DNA of 64,000 nt. Origin: Paracoccus aestuarii (lineage in GTDB: Bacteria > Pseudomonadota > Alphaproteobacteria > Rhodobacterales > Rhodobacteraceae). The stretch is taken from the NCBI RefSeq assembly GCF_028553885.1, contig NZ_CP067169.1:1073501-1137500 (forward strand). The letters run 5' to 3'. The position numbers were made by a program, and so were the translations under genes. Under the pieces are notes generated by a model, which worked only from the letters and a program-made list of their open reading frames with translations, was not told the origin of the DNA and did not search any database. Numbering within the stretch: the first letter of the stretch is position 1; each line of letters begins with the position of its first letter. Shown here piece by piece: positions 29,076 to 39,184 of the stretch.

Positions 29076-29621
29076 TCAGCGCGCCCCGTCGCGGAGCGCC
29101 CGCACCGCGTCCGACAGCGCGTCCAGGCCCGCATCCGGCATGCCCATGCGCGCCAGATGGGCGGCCGTGTTGAACAGGTAATCGGCATTCGGGCCGCGCC
29201 CGCCCTGGGCTGCGGCGATGATGCGGGCCTGTTCCTCGGCGGGCAGGCCGCCCGCATATTGCCAATGGTCGCGCCGCATCACATAGGCCAGCGCCGTCAC
29301 CCGCCGCCCATCCGCCAAGGCCAGAGCCAGGGTCGTCTCGCGATAGGCGTCGGTCACCAGCTCGCGCGCGCGCAGCTGGGCCAGCACCTGGTCATGGTTA
29401 CCATCGGGGATGCGCAGGGCCAGCCCCTCGCATTCGGCCTCCGGGTGGGGGTCCAGGCCCAGGACCAGGCCGGGCAGGGCGCGGGTGCCGCGATGCTGGA
29501 TCGACCGCAGGCAGAAACTGCGGGCATAGCCGCTCAGCCGGGCGCGGACCTGTTCGCGCGGCGTGAAGCCCGGGTCCCAGATCAGCGATCCATAGCCAAA
29601 GATCCAGTCGATGCGTTCCAT
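29076..29621 (-). CDS. chaC: ChaC-type gamma-glutamylcyclotransferase
   Basis: 181-residue enzyme that cleaves glutathione to 5-oxoproline and Cys-Gly. WIFGYGSLIWDPGF is the substrate-binding loop, RGTRALPGLVLGLDP and YVMRRDHWQYAG are family motifs, and the catalytic Glu lies in ECEGLALRIP. Another ATG ten bases upstream is out of frame. Faces away from the DUF2125 gene. Confidence 0.9.
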   Translation of the reverse strand: MERIDWIFGYGSLIWDPGFTPREQVRARLSGYARSFCLRSIQHRGTRALPGLVLGLDPHPEAECEGLALRIPDGNHDQVLAQLRARELVTDAYRETTLALALADGRRVTALAYVMRRDHWQYAGGLPAEEQARIIAAAQGGRGPNADYLFNTAAHLARMGMPDAGLDALSDAVRALRDGAR

Positions 29622-29685
29622 TGCGTTCCATCCTTTCCCGACACAAGTTAGGGCAGGGACAGGGCGGGCAAAAGGGCCGGGTGGC

Positions 29686-30699
29686 ATGCGCGGGACGATC
29701 ATTGCGGTGGGACTGGTGGCGGCGGTGCTGGCCGGGGGCTGGCTGGGGGCCGAGACGATGGCCGCGCGCCATGTCGCGGCGCTGATCCGCGACGATCCGG
29801 GGCTGGAGGCCGCATCGGTCGCGCCGCTGCGCGATCCGCGCCAGATCGGCATCCGGCTGAGCGAGCCGCAGCTGCGCGACCCGGCGCTGTCGGTCGCGAT
29901 GCCTTGGGCGCGGCTGTCGCTGTCGCCCCTGTCGCCGCTGACCGCGCGGCTGGACCTGCCGGATGCGGTCCGCGTGATCCAGGCCGGACAGGCGATGGAT
30001 CTGGCATGGCAGGACCCGCGGGCCAGCGTCGCGCTGGCGCCCCTGAACCGCATGGCGCCCGATGCGCTGGACCTGCAGGCCCGGGCGGTGACGCTGGACG
30101 GCCTGCCCTTGGCACAGGGGCTGAGCCTGCGGGCCGATCTGGGCGCCTTGGGGTCGGATGCGCCGCGCCCGGCCCGCGCCGCCTATGACATCGCGATCGC
30201 GCTGGAGGGGGTGCAGACCCAGGCCCTGGCCATGCTGGGGCTGGATGCCGGGCCGCTGCCGGGGCCGATCTCGGTCCGGGGGCCGCTGCGGGTCTGGCTG
30301 GATGCGACGCCCTCGCTCGGGGCCGATGCGGCGCCCGGTCCCCAAGTCGTCGGCTGGCAGACCGCCGGGCTGGACATGCAGGCCGGCGATATCGGCCTGC
30401 GGCTGGTCGGTCGGCTGTCGCGCGACGCCCAAGGCCGGGCCGAGGGGCAGGTCGCGCTCTATTCCCCGGATGCGGATGCGATGATCGGGCTGGCCGCGGG
30501 GCTGGGCCTGATCCCGCCGCAGGGCCGGCTGCTGCTGCGCGCGGGGCTGGCGCAGCTGGCGCAGGCGCCGCTGGACGCGACCCTGCCCGGCCCCGCCTTT
30601 CCCGAACCCGCGCCGGGCGAGCTGCGCCTGCCCGTCATCATGCGCGACGGCCAGCTGATCCTGGGCGGGCTGCCCGTGGGGCCCGCGCCCGCGATCTAG
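29686..30699 (+). CDS. DUF2125-family exported protein
   Basis: 337 residues with an N-terminal signal/anchor helix (GTIIAVGLVAAVLAGGWLG) and a beta-rich body, ending RDGQLILGGLPVGPAPAI, the typical DUF2125 C-terminus (DGxxxLGPxPLGPAP). Family is confined mostly to alphaproteobacteria; function unknown. Start at 29686 gives the signal helix directly. Confidence 0.82.
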   Translation: MRGTIIAVGLVAAVLAGGWLGAETMAARHVAALIRDDPGLEAASVAPLRDPRQIGIRLSEPQLRDPALSVAMPWARLSLSPLSPLTARLDLPDAVRVIQAGQAMDLAWQDPRASVALAPLNRMAPDALDLQARAVTLDGLPLAQGLSLRADLGALGSDAPRPARAAYDIAIALEGVQTQALAMLGLDAGPLPGPISVRGPLRVWLDATPSLGADAAPGPQVVGWQTAGLDMQAGDIGLRLVGRLSRDAQGRAEGQVALYSPDADAMIGLAAGLGLIPPQGRLLLRAGLAQLAQAPLDATLPGPAFPEPAPGELRLPVIMRDGQLILGGLPVGPAPAI

Positions 30700-30725
30700 G
30701 GCCCCGTGCTCTGGGGCTCTGCGAT

Positions 30726-31652
30726 CTATTCCGCCGGATTGGCGCCGGGGGTGCGGCCGAAATCGGGGGCGCCGGTATCCTGGCCCGCCTCGATGATGCC
30801 GCGGCGGATCGCGCGGGTGCGGGTGAAGTAATCATGCAGCTGCTGGCCGTCGCCCATGCGGATCGCGCGCTGCAGCACGAACAGCTCCTCGGTGAAGCGG
30901 CCCAGGATGTCCAGCGTCGCCTCCTTGTTGTGCAGGAACACGTCGCGCCACATGGTCGGATCGCTGGCCGCGATCCGGGTGAAGTCGCGGAAGCCGGCGG
31001 CGGAATACTGGATCACCTCCTCGCCGGACACGCGGCGCAGATGGTCGGCCACCCCCACCATCGTATAGGCGATCAGATGCGGCGCGTGGCTGGTGACCGC
31101 CAGGACCAGGTCGTGATGCGGCGCCCCCATCCGGTCGGTCTTGGCCCCCATCGCGGTGATCAGCGATTCGAGCCGCGCCAGCGCCTGCGGATCCGTGTCG
31201 GGCAGCGGCGTCAGCAGCCACCAGCGGTTGCGGAAGAGCGTCGCGAATCCGGCGCGCGGCCCGGAATGTTCGGTCCCCGCCAGCGGGTGGCCGGGGATGA
31301 AATGCGCGCCCTCCGGCAGATGCGGCATGACCGCGTCGATGACCGATTGCTTGACCGATCCGACATCCGTGATCGTGGCGCCCGGCGCCAGATGGGGGGC
31401 GATCTCCTCCATCACCGGGCCCATGGCGCCGACGGGCACCGCCAGCACGACCAGATCGGCGCCTCGGACCGCCTCGGCCGCCGTGTCGAAGACCTCGCAG
31501 AGGCCGATCTCGCGCGCGGTGTCGCGGGTGGCGGCGCTGCGGGCATGGCCGGTGATGCGCCCGGCTAGCCCCGCCTCGCGCATGGCATGGGCCATGGACC
31601 CCGCGATCAGCCCCAGCCCGATCAGCGCGACCTGGCGATAGATCGCCGTCAT
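30726..31652 (-). CDS. tyrA: Prephenate/arogenate dehydrogenase (TyrA family)
   Basis: 308-residue NAD(P)-dependent dehydrogenase of tyrosine synthesis. Rossmann start ALIGLGLIAGSMAHAM, the SVKQSVIDAV and HPLAGTEHSGP catalytic segments, and SHAPHLIAYTMV are conserved; no fused ACT or chorismate mutase domain. Its start overlaps the hisC stop by four bases, the common hisC-tyrA arrangement in Rhodobacterales. Confidence 0.93.
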   Translation of the reverse strand: MTAIYRQVALIGLGLIAGSMAHAMREAGLAGRITGHARSAATRDTAREIGLCEVFDTAAEAVRGADLVVLAVPVGAMGPVMEEIAPHLAPGATITDVGSVKQSVIDAVMPHLPEGAHFIPGHPLAGTEHSGPRAGFATLFRNRWWLLTPLPDTDPQALARLESLITAMGAKTDRMGAPHHDLVLAVTSHAPHLIAYTMVGVADHLRRVSGEEVIQYSAAGFRDFTRIAASDPTMWRDVFLHNKEATLDILGRFTEELFVLQRAIRMGDGQQLHDYFTRTRAIRRGIIEAGQDTGAPDFGRTPGANPAE

Positions 31653-32734
31653 GCCCGCCCCTCCATGAACCGGCCCAGGCAGGCGAGGACGCGGTTCACC
31701 CCCGCCTCGTCGCCCACGGTGATGCGCAGCGCCTCGGGCAGGCCATAGCCCGCCACGCGCCGCACCAGGATGCCGTCCGCGCGCAGGGCCGCATCGGCCG
31801 CGGCTGCGGTCTCGGGGCTGTCGAACCGGGCCAGCACGAAATTGGCGAAGCTCTCGTCGCAGGCGATGCCGATCTGGACCAGCGTGTCGCGCATCCGTGC
31901 CCGCAGCCGGGCGTTCAGATCGGCGCAATGACGGGTGAAGTCGCGGTCGCGGATCGCGGCCTCGGCCGCCGCCATCTGGGCGTTGGACAGGTTGAAGGGC
32001 TGGCGCACCCGGTTCAGCACGTCGATGATCGACCGCGCCGCATAGCCCCATCCGATCCGCAGCCCCCCCAGCCCGTGGATCTTGGAGAAGGTGCGCGTCA
32101 TGATGACATTGGGATGGCGGTCGACCAGCCCCGCGCCGCCGTCGAAGCCATCGACGAATTCCGCATAGGCGCCGTCATGGACGAACAGCACATGCGCGGG
32201 CAGGCCGGAGGCCAGGCGCTCCAGCTCGGCCTCGGTCAGCATGGTGCCGGTGGGGTTCGCGGGATTGGCCACGAAGACCACGCGGGTGCGGTCGGTGACG
32301 GCGGCCAGGATCGCCTCGACGTCGACGCGGCGCCCGGCCTCGGGGACGGTGACGGGGGTGGCGCCGACCATCCGCGCCAGGATCGGATACATCGAGAATC
32401 CGTGCTGGGTCGTGATGACCTCGTCACCCGGCCCCGCAAAGCACTGCACGACGAATTGCAGCACCTCGTCCGATCCGACGCCGCAGATGATCCGGTCGGG
32501 GTCGAGGCCATGGACCTCGCCGATGGCCGCGCGCAGCCCCGCATGGTCCGTCGCCGGATAGCGGTGCAGATCCCCCGCCGCCGCGGCAAAGGCCGCCCGC
32601 GCCGCAGCACTGGAGCCGAGCGGGTTCTCGTTCGAGGACAGTTTCAGCACGTCCTCGCGCCCCGCCAGCGCGCTTTCGCCGCTGACATAAAGCGCGATAT
32701 CCATGATGCCGGGCTGCACGGGTGTCTGGGTCAT
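31649..32734 (-). CDS. hisC: Histidinol-phosphate/aromatic aminotransferase
   Basis: 361-residue PLP-dependent class I/II aminotransferase. KLSSNENPLGSS, the PLP lysine in TRTFSKIHGLGGLRIGWGY, and NPANPTGTMLT are HisC signatures. Coupling to tyrA suggests it serves both histidinol phosphate and aromatic amino acids. Start at 32734 is chosen over longer readings, which run through the GC-rich repeat. Confidence 0.93.
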   Translation of the reverse strand: MTQTPVQPGIMDIALYVSGESALAGREDVLKLSSNENPLGSSAAARAAFAAAAGDLHRYPATDHAGLRAAIGEVHGLDPDRIICGVGSDEVLQFVVQCFAGPGDEVITTQHGFSMYPILARMVGATPVTVPEAGRRVDVEAILAAVTDRTRVVFVANPANPTGTMLTEAELERLASGLPAHVLFVHDGAYAEFVDGFDGGAGLVDRHPNVIMTRTFSKIHGLGGLRIGWGYAARSIIDVLNRVRQPFNLSNAQMAAAEAAIRDRDFTRHCADLNARLRARMRDTLVQIGIACDESFANFVLARFDSPETAAAADAALRADGILVRRVAGYGLPEALRITVGDEAGVNRVLACLGRFMEGRA

Positions 32735-32821
32735 GGGTCCATCCTTTGTCCGGCCCCCGTTTATGCCCCGCCGCGCCGATAGGAAAGCCCCCATGCCCAT
32801 GCCCATGGCCGGGCCCCGCCG

Positions 32822-32877
32822 CCGGCGCGCGGGGGGTGCGGGGGGCAGCCGGCCCCCCGCTGCATCGCGGGACGCAA
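32822..32877 (-). repeat. GC-rich hairpin repeat, copy C
   Basis: Reverse-strand copy: on the minus strand it reads TTTGCGTCCCGCGATGCAG then GGGGGGCC/GGCCCCCC-type hairpin arms. Its first bases are the T-run of the rpsD terminator, so element and terminator are fused. Confidence 0.75.
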
Positions 32878-32903
32878 AAGGGCCGCATCGGATGATGCGG
32901 CCC
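32876..32903 (-). terminator. Terminator of rpsD
   Basis: Perfect ten-base stem GGGCCGCATC with a 4-base loop, followed on the minus strand by CTTTTGCG. It starts 28 bases after the rpsD stop. Confidence 0.8.
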
Positions 32904-32930
32904 CCAAGGCGGTCGGTCCTGATGCGAGGA

Positions 32931-33551
32931 TCAGTTCTTCGCGTAGAATTCGACGACCAGGTTCGGTTCCATCTGCACGGCATAGGGGATGTCGCCCAGG
33001 GCCGGGGTGCGCACGAAGGTCGCGGTCATCTTGTTGTGGTCCGTGTCCAGGTAATCGGGCACGTCACGCTCGGTCAGCGACACCGCTTCCAGCACGATGG
33101 CCAGCTGGCGCGACCGTTCGCGGATCGAGATGACGTCGCCTTCCTTGACGCGGTAGGACGGGATGTTGACGCGCTTGCCGTTCACTTCCACATGGCCGTG
33201 GTTCACGAACTGGCGGGCGGCAAAGATGGTCGGCACGAACTTGGCGCGATAGACGATCGCGTCCAGGCGGCGCTCCAGCAGGCCGACCAGCATCTCGCCG
33301 GTATCGCCGCGCAGACGCTCGGCCTCGGCATAGATGCGGCGGAACTGCTTTTCGGTCAGGTCGCCATAGTAGCCCTTGAGCTTCTGCTTGGCGCGCAGCT
33401 GGGTGCCGAAATCCGACAGCTTGTTCTTGCGGCGCTGGCCGTGCTGGCCCGGGCCGTATTCGCGGCGGTTGACCGGCGATTTGGCGCGGCCCCAGATGTT
33501 CTCGCCCATGCGGCGGTCGATCTTGTACTTGGCAGACGTGCGTTTGGTCAC
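32931..33551 (-). CDS. rpsD: 30S ribosomal protein S4
   Basis: 206-residue ribosomal protein nucleating 30S assembly. It reads [20 protein letters not shown]... with the S4 RNA-binding domain at [31 protein letters not shown] and the usual VVEFYAK end. Start is GTG at 33551 with AAGGAG nine bases upstream; the ATG further out (33680) would cross the untranslated region. Confidence 0.97.
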   Translation of the reverse strand: MTKRTSAKYKIDRRMGENIWGRAKSPVNRREYGPGQHGQRRKNKLSDFGTQLRAKQKLKGYYGDLTEKQFRRIYAEAERLRGDTGEMLVGLLERRLDAIVYRAKFVPTIFAARQFVNHGHVEVNGKRVNIPSYRVKEGDVISIRERSRQLAIVLEAVSLTERDVPDYLDTDHNKMTATFVRTPALGDIPYAVQMEPNLVVEFYAKN

Positions 33552-33672
33552 GGCTGATCTCCTTCTGACGTTTCGAAGGGCGTTGTCCTCTGGCTTGCGC
33601 CTGACAGGGTTCCCCTCGCGGGGCCCACCAACACCAGTGAAGGGCGCCGCATACAGCCGCTTTGCCCCGCGG

Positions 33673-34797
33673 TCAAGCACAAACGCCCTGATCCAGCGCC
33701 CCGTCCGGCTGGAAGTGATGCGACAGCGGCAGGGCCGCCGCGCCCAGGATGCGCGCCATGCGGCCCATGCTGCCCTCGATCACCTGCGGCCGGTCGATGC
33801 CCGCCGCCGGCATGTCGGCCAAGGCCGCGCGGGTGGCCGCCGCCAGCCGCGCCCGCGTGGCCGTCGGCACCGCCCCGTCGATCACCACCAAGGGCAGGTC
33901 CGCCAGCGCCACCGCCGACATCGCCACGAAGGCCAGCGCCCGGCCCGCATCGCGCGCCCAGGCCCGCTCGACCGCCTCGGGCACGTCCCAGCCCTCGTCA
34001 TCGGGCGGCAGCGACCGCCCGATCCGCTGCTCCAGCGCCGAGACCGAGGCCCGGTCCAGCAGCTGCCCCCCCTCCGGAATGGGCATCGAGCCGAGCGCGC
34101 CGGCATTGCGCGACGGCCCGTGGCGCAGCGCCCCGTCCAGCACGATCCCCCCGCCCGCGAAATGCGCGACATAGATATGGATGAAATCGCGCGGCAGGGC
34201 CGACCGGCCAAAGATCAGCTCGGCCCCGCAGGCGGTGGTCGCGTCATTGTCCAGAAAGACCGGATAGCGCAGATCGCGCGCCAATTCCCCGCGCAGGTCG
34301 CGGCCCAGCCAGTCGGCCATCTCGGCCCCCCAGTCCCACAGACGATAGGGGGTGGCGACGCCCAAGCCCGCGATCCGGGCGCGATGGGCGGGCGTCAGGC
34401 TGCCGGTCAGCGTGGCCAGGCCTTGGCGCGCGAAGGCCAGGATGCGGTCGGGATCGGGATGGGCATGGACCTCCTGGCGGTGCATCCGCACCCGGCCCGC
34501 GAAATCGACCAGCGCCAGCTCGGCCAGCCGCCGCCCGATCTTCAGCCCCAGAAACAGCGCGCCGTCGGGGGCCAGGGCCAGCGGGGTCGAGGGTTGGCCG
34601 ACCTTGCCGCGCACCACCTCGCCCGCATCCAGATATCCCGCCTGGATCAGCTTGCGCGTCAGGTTGGTGATGGATTGCGCCGACAGCCCCGTGGGCTGGG
34701 ACAGGGCCGCGCGCGGCATCGGCCCGTGGCGCCGGATCAGCGACAGGATCAGCCTTTCGTTCCGGCTCAGCCCGGCCGCGGCGTGGTCATTGGGCAT
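33673..34797 (-). CDS. ROK-family repressor divergent from the frc operon
   Basis: 374-residue NagC/XylR-type ROK protein. N-terminal winged HTH ([43 protein letters not shown]) followed by the ROK sugar-kinase fold ([41 protein letters not shown]). The usual zinc-binding CxCGxxGC cluster is absent, so it is a regulator of the variant type rather than a kinase. ATG at 34797 is preceded by AGGAGGAGG. Position suggests it represses frcBCA in the absence of sugar; inferred. Confidence 0.88.
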   Translation of the reverse strand: MPNDHAAAGLSRNERLILSLIRRHGPMPRAALSQPTGLSAQSITNLTRKLIQAGYLDAGEVVRGKVGQPSTPLALAPDGALFLGLKIGRRLAELALVDFAGRVRMHRQEVHAHPDPDRILAFARQGLATLTGSLTPAHRARIAGLGVATPYRLWDWGAEMADWLGRDLRGELARDLRYPVFLDNDATTACGAELIFGRSALPRDFIHIYVAHFAGGGIVLDGALRHGPSRNAGALGSMPIPEGGQLLDRASVSALEQRIGRSLPPDDEGWDVPEAVERAWARDAGRALAFVAMSAVALADLPLVVIDGAVPTATRARLAAATRAALADMPAAGIDRPQVIEGSMGRMARILGAAALPLSHHFQPDGALDQGVCA

Positions 34798-34821
34798 CGC
34801 GTCCTCCTCCTGTCCGGTATT

Positions 34822-34838
34822 AATCAACATGATTGATT
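34822..34838. promoter_or_regulatory. Inverted repeat, candidate ROK operator
   Basis: AATCAA-N5-TTGATT palindrome in the divergent ROK/frcB region. A TTGACA -35-like hexamer for frcB starts three bases downstream (34841-34846); no strong -10 is seen. AT-rich palindromes are typical of ROK regulators. Confidence 0.5.
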
Positions 34839-34916
34839 TATTGACAAGTGCTTTTCGATAGTGCTTTCTTGATGCAGGGCGGCCGAGGAACCGCCATTCG
34901 GAGGGAGATAAGTAAA

Positions 34917-35945
34917 GTGACGATCAAGACCGTTTTGCGCGCATCCGCCGCGCTGTCCGCGCTGGTTCTGACGACCGGCATCGCCCAGGCCCAGGACACC
35001 ACCCGCGCCTGCCTGATCACCAAGACCGACATCAACCCCTTCTTCGTGAAGATGAAGGAGGGCGCGACCGCCAAGGCCAATGAGCTGGGGATCGAGCTGA
35101 TGACCTTTGCCGGCCGCGTGGACGGCGATCACGAGACCCAGCAGCAGGCGGTGGAAAGCTGCATCGCGGCGGGCGTCTCGGGGATCCTGATCACCGCATC
35201 CGACACCAAGGCCATCGTCGATCCGCTGAGCCAGGCGCGCGACGCGGGCATCCTGGTCATCGCGCTGGACACGCCGCTGGACCCGATCGACGCGGCCGAT
35301 GCGACCTTCGCCACCGACAACCGCGAGGCGGGCCGCCTGATCGGGGCCTGGGCCGCCGGCAAGATGGGCGATGCCGCGGCCGATGCGCGCATCGCGCTGC
35401 TGAACCTGTCGGCCAGCGCGCCCTCGGTCGACGTGCTGCGCAACCAGGGCTTCCTGGAGGGGTTCGGCATCGACGTGGGCAATCCCGACGTGATGGGTGA
35501 CGAGACCGATCCCCGCATCGTCGGCGGCGACGTGACCTCGGGCAACGAGGAGGGCGGCCGCCAGGCGATGGAATCGCTGCTGCAGCGCGATCCGGGCATC
35601 AACCTGGTCTATACGATCAACGAACCCGCAGCGGCCGGCGCCTATGAGGCGCTGCGCTCCTTCGGGCGCGAGGGCGACGTGACCATCGTGTCGGTCGATG
35701 GCGGCTGCCCGGGCGTGCAGAACGTGGCCGAGGGCGTGATCGGCGCCACCTCGCAGCAATATCCGCTGCTGATGGCGTCGATGGGGATCGAGGCCATCGC
35801 CGCCTTTGCCGCCGACGGCACCCTGCCCGAGACCTCCGAGGGGCTGGAATTCACCAATACCGGGGTGAACCTGGTGACGGGCGATGCCGTGGACGGGGTC
35901 GAATCGATCAGCGTCGAGGAAGGCTTGGAGCGGTGCTGGGGCTGA
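34917..35945 (+). CDS. frcB: Sugar ABC transporter, periplasmic binding protein (FrcB-like)
   Basis: 342-residue class-B periplasmic sugar-binding protein with a Sec signal ([23 protein letters not shown], cleavage probably at AQA-QD). [28 protein letters not shown] and [21 protein letters not shown] are the ribose/fructose-binding pattern; [24 protein letters not shown] lies in the second lobe. Start is GTG at 34917 with GGAGGGA upstream. First gene of a three-gene transporter; fructose is the best guess, ribose or mannose possible. Confidence 0.9.
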   Translation: MTIKTVLRASAALSALVLTTGIAQAQDTTRACLITKTDINPFFVKMKEGATAKANELGIELMTFAGRVDGDHETQQQAVESCIAAGVSGILITASDTKAIVDPLSQARDAGILVIALDTPLDPIDAADATFATDNREAGRLIGAWAAGKMGDAAADARIALLNLSASAPSVDVLRNQGFLEGFGIDVGNPDVMGDETDPRIVGGDVTSGNEEGGRQAMESLLQRDPGINLVYTINEPAAAGAYEALRSFGREGDVTIVSVDGGCPGVQNVAEGVIGATSQQYPLLMASMGIEAIAAFAADGTLPETSEGLEFTNTGVNLVTGDAVDGVESISVEEGLERCWG

Positions 35946-36022
35946 TCGCCCCCCACCTGTCCTGACATGACGGGCCGATGGCGGCAGGACCGCCATCGTG
36001 CCCCCTTTTGCCGGAGCGTGCG

Positions 36023-37078
36023 ATGTCCGATACCCCCGATCCCGTGGTCGAGCGAAACCCTGCCGAGACGGTCGCCCAGTTCGACCGCCATCACCGCAGC
36101 GCGCTGGACCGGGTGCAGCATTTCCTGCACCAGTATCCCACCATGGTGCCGGTCATCGTGCTGGTCCTGTCGCTGATCGCCTTCGGGCTGATCTCTCCGA
36201 ACTTCTTCTCGGCCTTCAACCTGTCGCTGATCCTGCAGCAGGTCGCGGTCGTGGGCACGCTGGCCGCGGCGCAGTCGCTGGTCATCCTGACCGCGGGGAT
36301 CGACCTGTCGGTCGGCGCGGTGATGGTGCTGATCTCGGTCGTGATGGGACAGCTGGCGGTGAACATGGGCGTGCCCGTGCCCATCGCGATCCTGCTGGGC
36401 CTGGCCTGCGGGGCGGCCACCGGCGCGCTGAACGGGTTTCTGGTGACGCGGCTGAAGCTGCCGCCCTTCATCACCACATTGGGCACCTGGAACATCTTTC
36501 TGGCGCTGAACTATTATTTGTCGGGGCGCGAGACGATCCGCAGCCAGACCTTGGATGCCGAGGCGCCGCTGCTGAAATTCTTCGGCACCCGGTTCGAGAT
36601 CGGCGGCGCGGTGCTGACCTATGGCGTCGTGCTGATGCTGGTCGTCTTTGCGGTGCTCTATTACGCGCTCTATTACACGGCCTGGGGGCGGCGGGTCTAT
36701 GCGGTGGGCGACGACCCGGAATCGGCGGCGCTGGCCGGGATCCAGACCAAGCGCGTGCTGCTGTCGGTCTATCTGGTGGCGGGGGTGATCTGCGGGTTGG
36801 CGGCATGGTCGTCGATCGGCCGCGTGGGGTCGATCAGCCCGACATCCTTCTTCGAGGCGAACCTGGAATCCATCACCGCGGTGGTGATCGGGGGGATATC
36901 GCTGTTCGGCGGGCGCGGATCCATCATCGGGCCGCTGATCGGGGCGCTGATCGTGGGCGTCTTCAATTCGGGCCTGCGGCTGGCGGGGGTGGACGTGCTG
37001 TGGCAGCTGTTCGCGACCGGCTGGCTGATCATCTTTGCCGTGGCCATCGACCAATGGATCAGAAAGGTGTCGTCATGA
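36023..37078 (+). CDS. frcC: Sugar ABC transporter permease (FrcC-like)
   Basis: 351-residue inner-membrane permease of the RbsC/FrcC family with 8-10 helices. AAAQSLVILTAGIDLSVGAVMVL and the EAA-like loop AGIQTKRVLLSVYLVAGVICGLAA are typical. An unusually long cytosolic N-terminus (about 40 residues, VERNPAETVAQFDRHHRSALDR) resembles FrcC. Four-base overlap with the ATPase gene. Confidence 0.92.
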   Translation: MSDTPDPVVERNPAETVAQFDRHHRSALDRVQHFLHQYPTMVPVIVLVLSLIAFGLISPNFFSAFNLSLILQQVAVVGTLAAAQSLVILTAGIDLSVGAVMVLISVVMGQLAVNMGVPVPIAILLGLACGAATGALNGFLVTRLKLPPFITTLGTWNIFLALNYYLSGRETIRSQTLDAEAPLLKFFGTRFEIGGAVLTYGVVLMLVVFAVLYYALYYTAWGRRVYAVGDDPESAALAGIQTKRVLLSVYLVAGVICGLAAWSSIGRVGSISPTSFFEANLESITAVVIGGISLFGGRGSIIGPLIGALIVGVFNSGLRLAGVDVLWQLFATGWLIIFAVAIDQWIRKVSS

Positions 37079-37848
37079 CCGAGCCGCTGCTTTCCGCCCG
37101 CAACCTGGTCAAGCGCTATGGCCGCGTGACCGCCATGGACCATGCGGATTTCGACCTCTATCCCGGCGAGATCCTGGCCGTGATCGGCGACAACGGCGCG
37201 GGCAAGTCCAGCCTGATCAAGGCCATATCCGGCGCGGTCAAGCCCGATGAGGGCGAGATCCGGCTGGATGGCAGGCCGGTCAGTTTCGACAGCCCGCTGG
37301 ATGCCCGCAAGATGGGGATCGAGACGGTCTATCAGACGCTGGCCCTGTCGCCCGCCCTGTCGATTTCCGACAACATGTTCATGGGGCGCGAGATCCGCAA
37401 GCCCGGTTTCATGGGCAAGTGGCTGGGGATGCTGGACAAGAAGGCGATGGACGATTTCGCCCGCGCCAAGCTGACCGAGCTGGGGCTGATGACCATCCAG
37501 AACATCGGCCAGCCGGTCGAGACCCTGTCGGGCGGCCAGCGTCAGGGCGTGGCCGTTGCCCGGGCGGCGGCCTTCGGCAGCCGGGTCATCATCCTGGACG
37601 AGCCGACGGCGGCCTTGGGCGTCAAGGAGAGCCGGCGCGTCCTGGACCTGATCCTGGACGTGCGGTCGCGCGGCATTCCGATCGTGCTGATCAGCCACAA
37701 CATGCCGCATGTCTTCGAGGTCGCGGACCGGATTCATATCCACCGGCTTGGCAAGCGTCTGTGCGTGATCAACCCCAAGGAGCATTCGATGTCGGATGCG
37801 GTGGCCTATATGACCGGGGCGCGGGTGCCCGAGGGCGTCGCCGCCTGA
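37075..37848 (+). CDS. frcA: Sugar ABC transporter ATPase (FrcA-like)
   Basis: 257-residue single-domain ATPase (most ribose-type systems have fused double ATPases, so the short form supports the FrcA assignment). Walker A IGDNGAGKSSLIK, Q-loop YQTLALSP, signature LSGGQRQGVAVARA, Walker B VIILDEPTAALG, H-loop LISHNM. No fructokinase gene follows; the transporter set ends at repeat copy D immediately after the stop. Confidence 0.93.
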   Translation: MTEPLLSARNLVKRYGRVTAMDHADFDLYPGEILAVIGDNGAGKSSLIKAISGAVKPDEGEIRLDGRPVSFDSPLDARKMGIETVYQTLALSPALSISDNMFMGREIRKPGFMGKWLGMLDKKAMDDFARAKLTELGLMTIQNIGQPVETLSGGQRQGVAVARAAAFGSRVIILDEPTAALGVKESRRVLDLILDVRSRGIPIVLISHNMPHVFEVADRIHIHRLGKRLCVINPKEHSMSDAVAYMTGARVPEGVAA

Positions 37849-37904
37849 TTTGCGTCCCGCGACGGCCGGGGGGCTGGCCGCCCCCCGGACCCCCCGCGCG
37901 CCGC
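37849..37904 (+). repeat. GC-rich hairpin repeat, copy D
   Basis: Starts with TTTGCGTCCCGCGACGG directly after the frcA stop and ends one base before the convergent MFS stop, so the element fills the whole intergenic space. Hairpin arms as in copy A (CCGGGGGGC and complement). Confidence 0.75.
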
Positions 37905-37905
37905 G

Positions 37906-39126
37906 TCAGTCGTTCAGGCCGCGCATCAGGGCCCAAGCCAGGGCCGAGCAAAGCAGCGTCGCCGTGATCGCCGGGATCGCCGTCCCGTCATAGAGCAGCC
38001 CCACCGGCGCCGCGATCACCACCGCGGCGAGAGTCGAGATCGCCGCGACGATCGAGGCCGCCATCCCCGCGATATGGCCCATCCGCTGCAGCGCCAGCGC
38101 GTTCAGGTTGCCGAAGGTCACCCCAGCCATGAAGAACACGCTGACCGCCCAGAAGAAGAACAGCGGGAATTCCAGCCCCTGCGGCAGCACCCCCGTCAGG
38201 ATCAGCATGAGCGCAATCCCCGACACGAAGGTCTGCATCACATAGGCCCATTTCGCGATCCGCCGCATGCCGAAGCGCATCACGAAGGTCGCGTTCAGCA
38301 CCGTGCCCGACCCCGACAGCACGGCCATGGCCGCGAACCACAGGTGGAAATTCTCGCCCTTGCCATAGGTCTCGCCGAAGAGCTGCTGGGCCGAGGAGAG
38401 CAGGCCGAACATCTGCCCGAAGCCCAGGGTCAGGATCAGCGTGGCCAGCATCACCTGACGATCCGACAGCACCTCGCGCGCGGCGGCGTAGAGGGACGCG
38501 ACGCGCAGGGGGCGGCGGTTCTCGGGGGGCAGGGTCTCGGCCTGGCGGATGTTCAGCCACAGCGCGCCGATCACCGCGAAGGCGATGAAGGCCAGGAAGA
38601 CCCCGTGCCAGTCCGACAGCGCGATGATGCCTGCCCCGAGCGTGGGGGCGACCGCCGGGATCATGATGAAGATCATCATCACGAAGCTGGAGATGCGTGC
38701 CATCTCGCGCCCCTCATAGAGGTCGCGGACCAAGGCCAGGCCCACGATGCGCGGACCGGCCGCGCCCAGGCCCTGGACGAAGCGGGCGATCAGCAGGAAT
38801 TCCAGCGTCTCGGCGTAGAGGGCGGCGATGGTGGCGGAGATATAGATGCCGAAGCCCAGGGTGATGGTGCGCTTGCGCCCCAAGGCATCCGAGAGCGGCC
38901 CGGCAAAGAGCGTGCCCAGACCCATGCCCGCCACGAAGCTGGTCAGGATCAGCTGGGCGCGGTTCACGTTGTCGGGCGTCAGGTCGGCGGCGATGTCGGG
39001 CAGCGCGGGCAGCATCGCGTCGATGGAAAAGGCGATGGTGGCGAAAAGGAACGCCAGCATCGCGATGAATTCCGGCAGGGGCAGGCGGCGCTGCGGGGCG
39101 GGGCCGGTAAAGGTCGCATCGGTCAT
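37906..39126 (-). CDS. Bcr/CflA-type MFS transporter
   Basis: 406-residue 12-helix drug:H+ antiporter. IDAMLPALPDIAADL, LFAGPLSDALGRKRTITLG (motif A) and GPRIVGLALVRDLYEGREMARISSFVMMIF identify the Bcr/CflA subfamily. An alternative ATG at 39138 adds four residues; neither has a strong ribosome site. Second member of this subfamily in the window. Confidence 0.9.
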   Translation of the reverse strand: MTDATFTGPAPQRRLPLPEFIAMLAFLFATIAFSIDAMLPALPDIAADLTPDNVNRAQLILTSFVAGMGLGTLFAGPLSDALGRKRTITLGFGIYISATIAALYAETLEFLLIARFVQGLGAAGPRIVGLALVRDLYEGREMARISSFVMMIFIMIPAVAPTLGAGIIALSDWHGVFLAFIAFAVIGALWLNIRQAETLPPENRRPLRVASLYAAAREVLSDRQVMLATLILTLGFGQMFGLLSSAQQLFGETYGKGENFHLWFAAMAVLSGSGTVLNATFVMRFGMRRIAKWAYVMQTFVSGIALMLILTGVLPQGLEFPLFFFWAVSVFFMAGVTFGNLNALALQRMGHIAGMAASIVAAISTLAAVVIAAPVGLLYDGTAIPAITATLLCSALAWALMRGLND

Positions 39127-39184
39127 GGGGATCACCATCAAGGTCTTGGCCCCCGAGATAGGCCGCCCTTGCATGATCTGCAAG

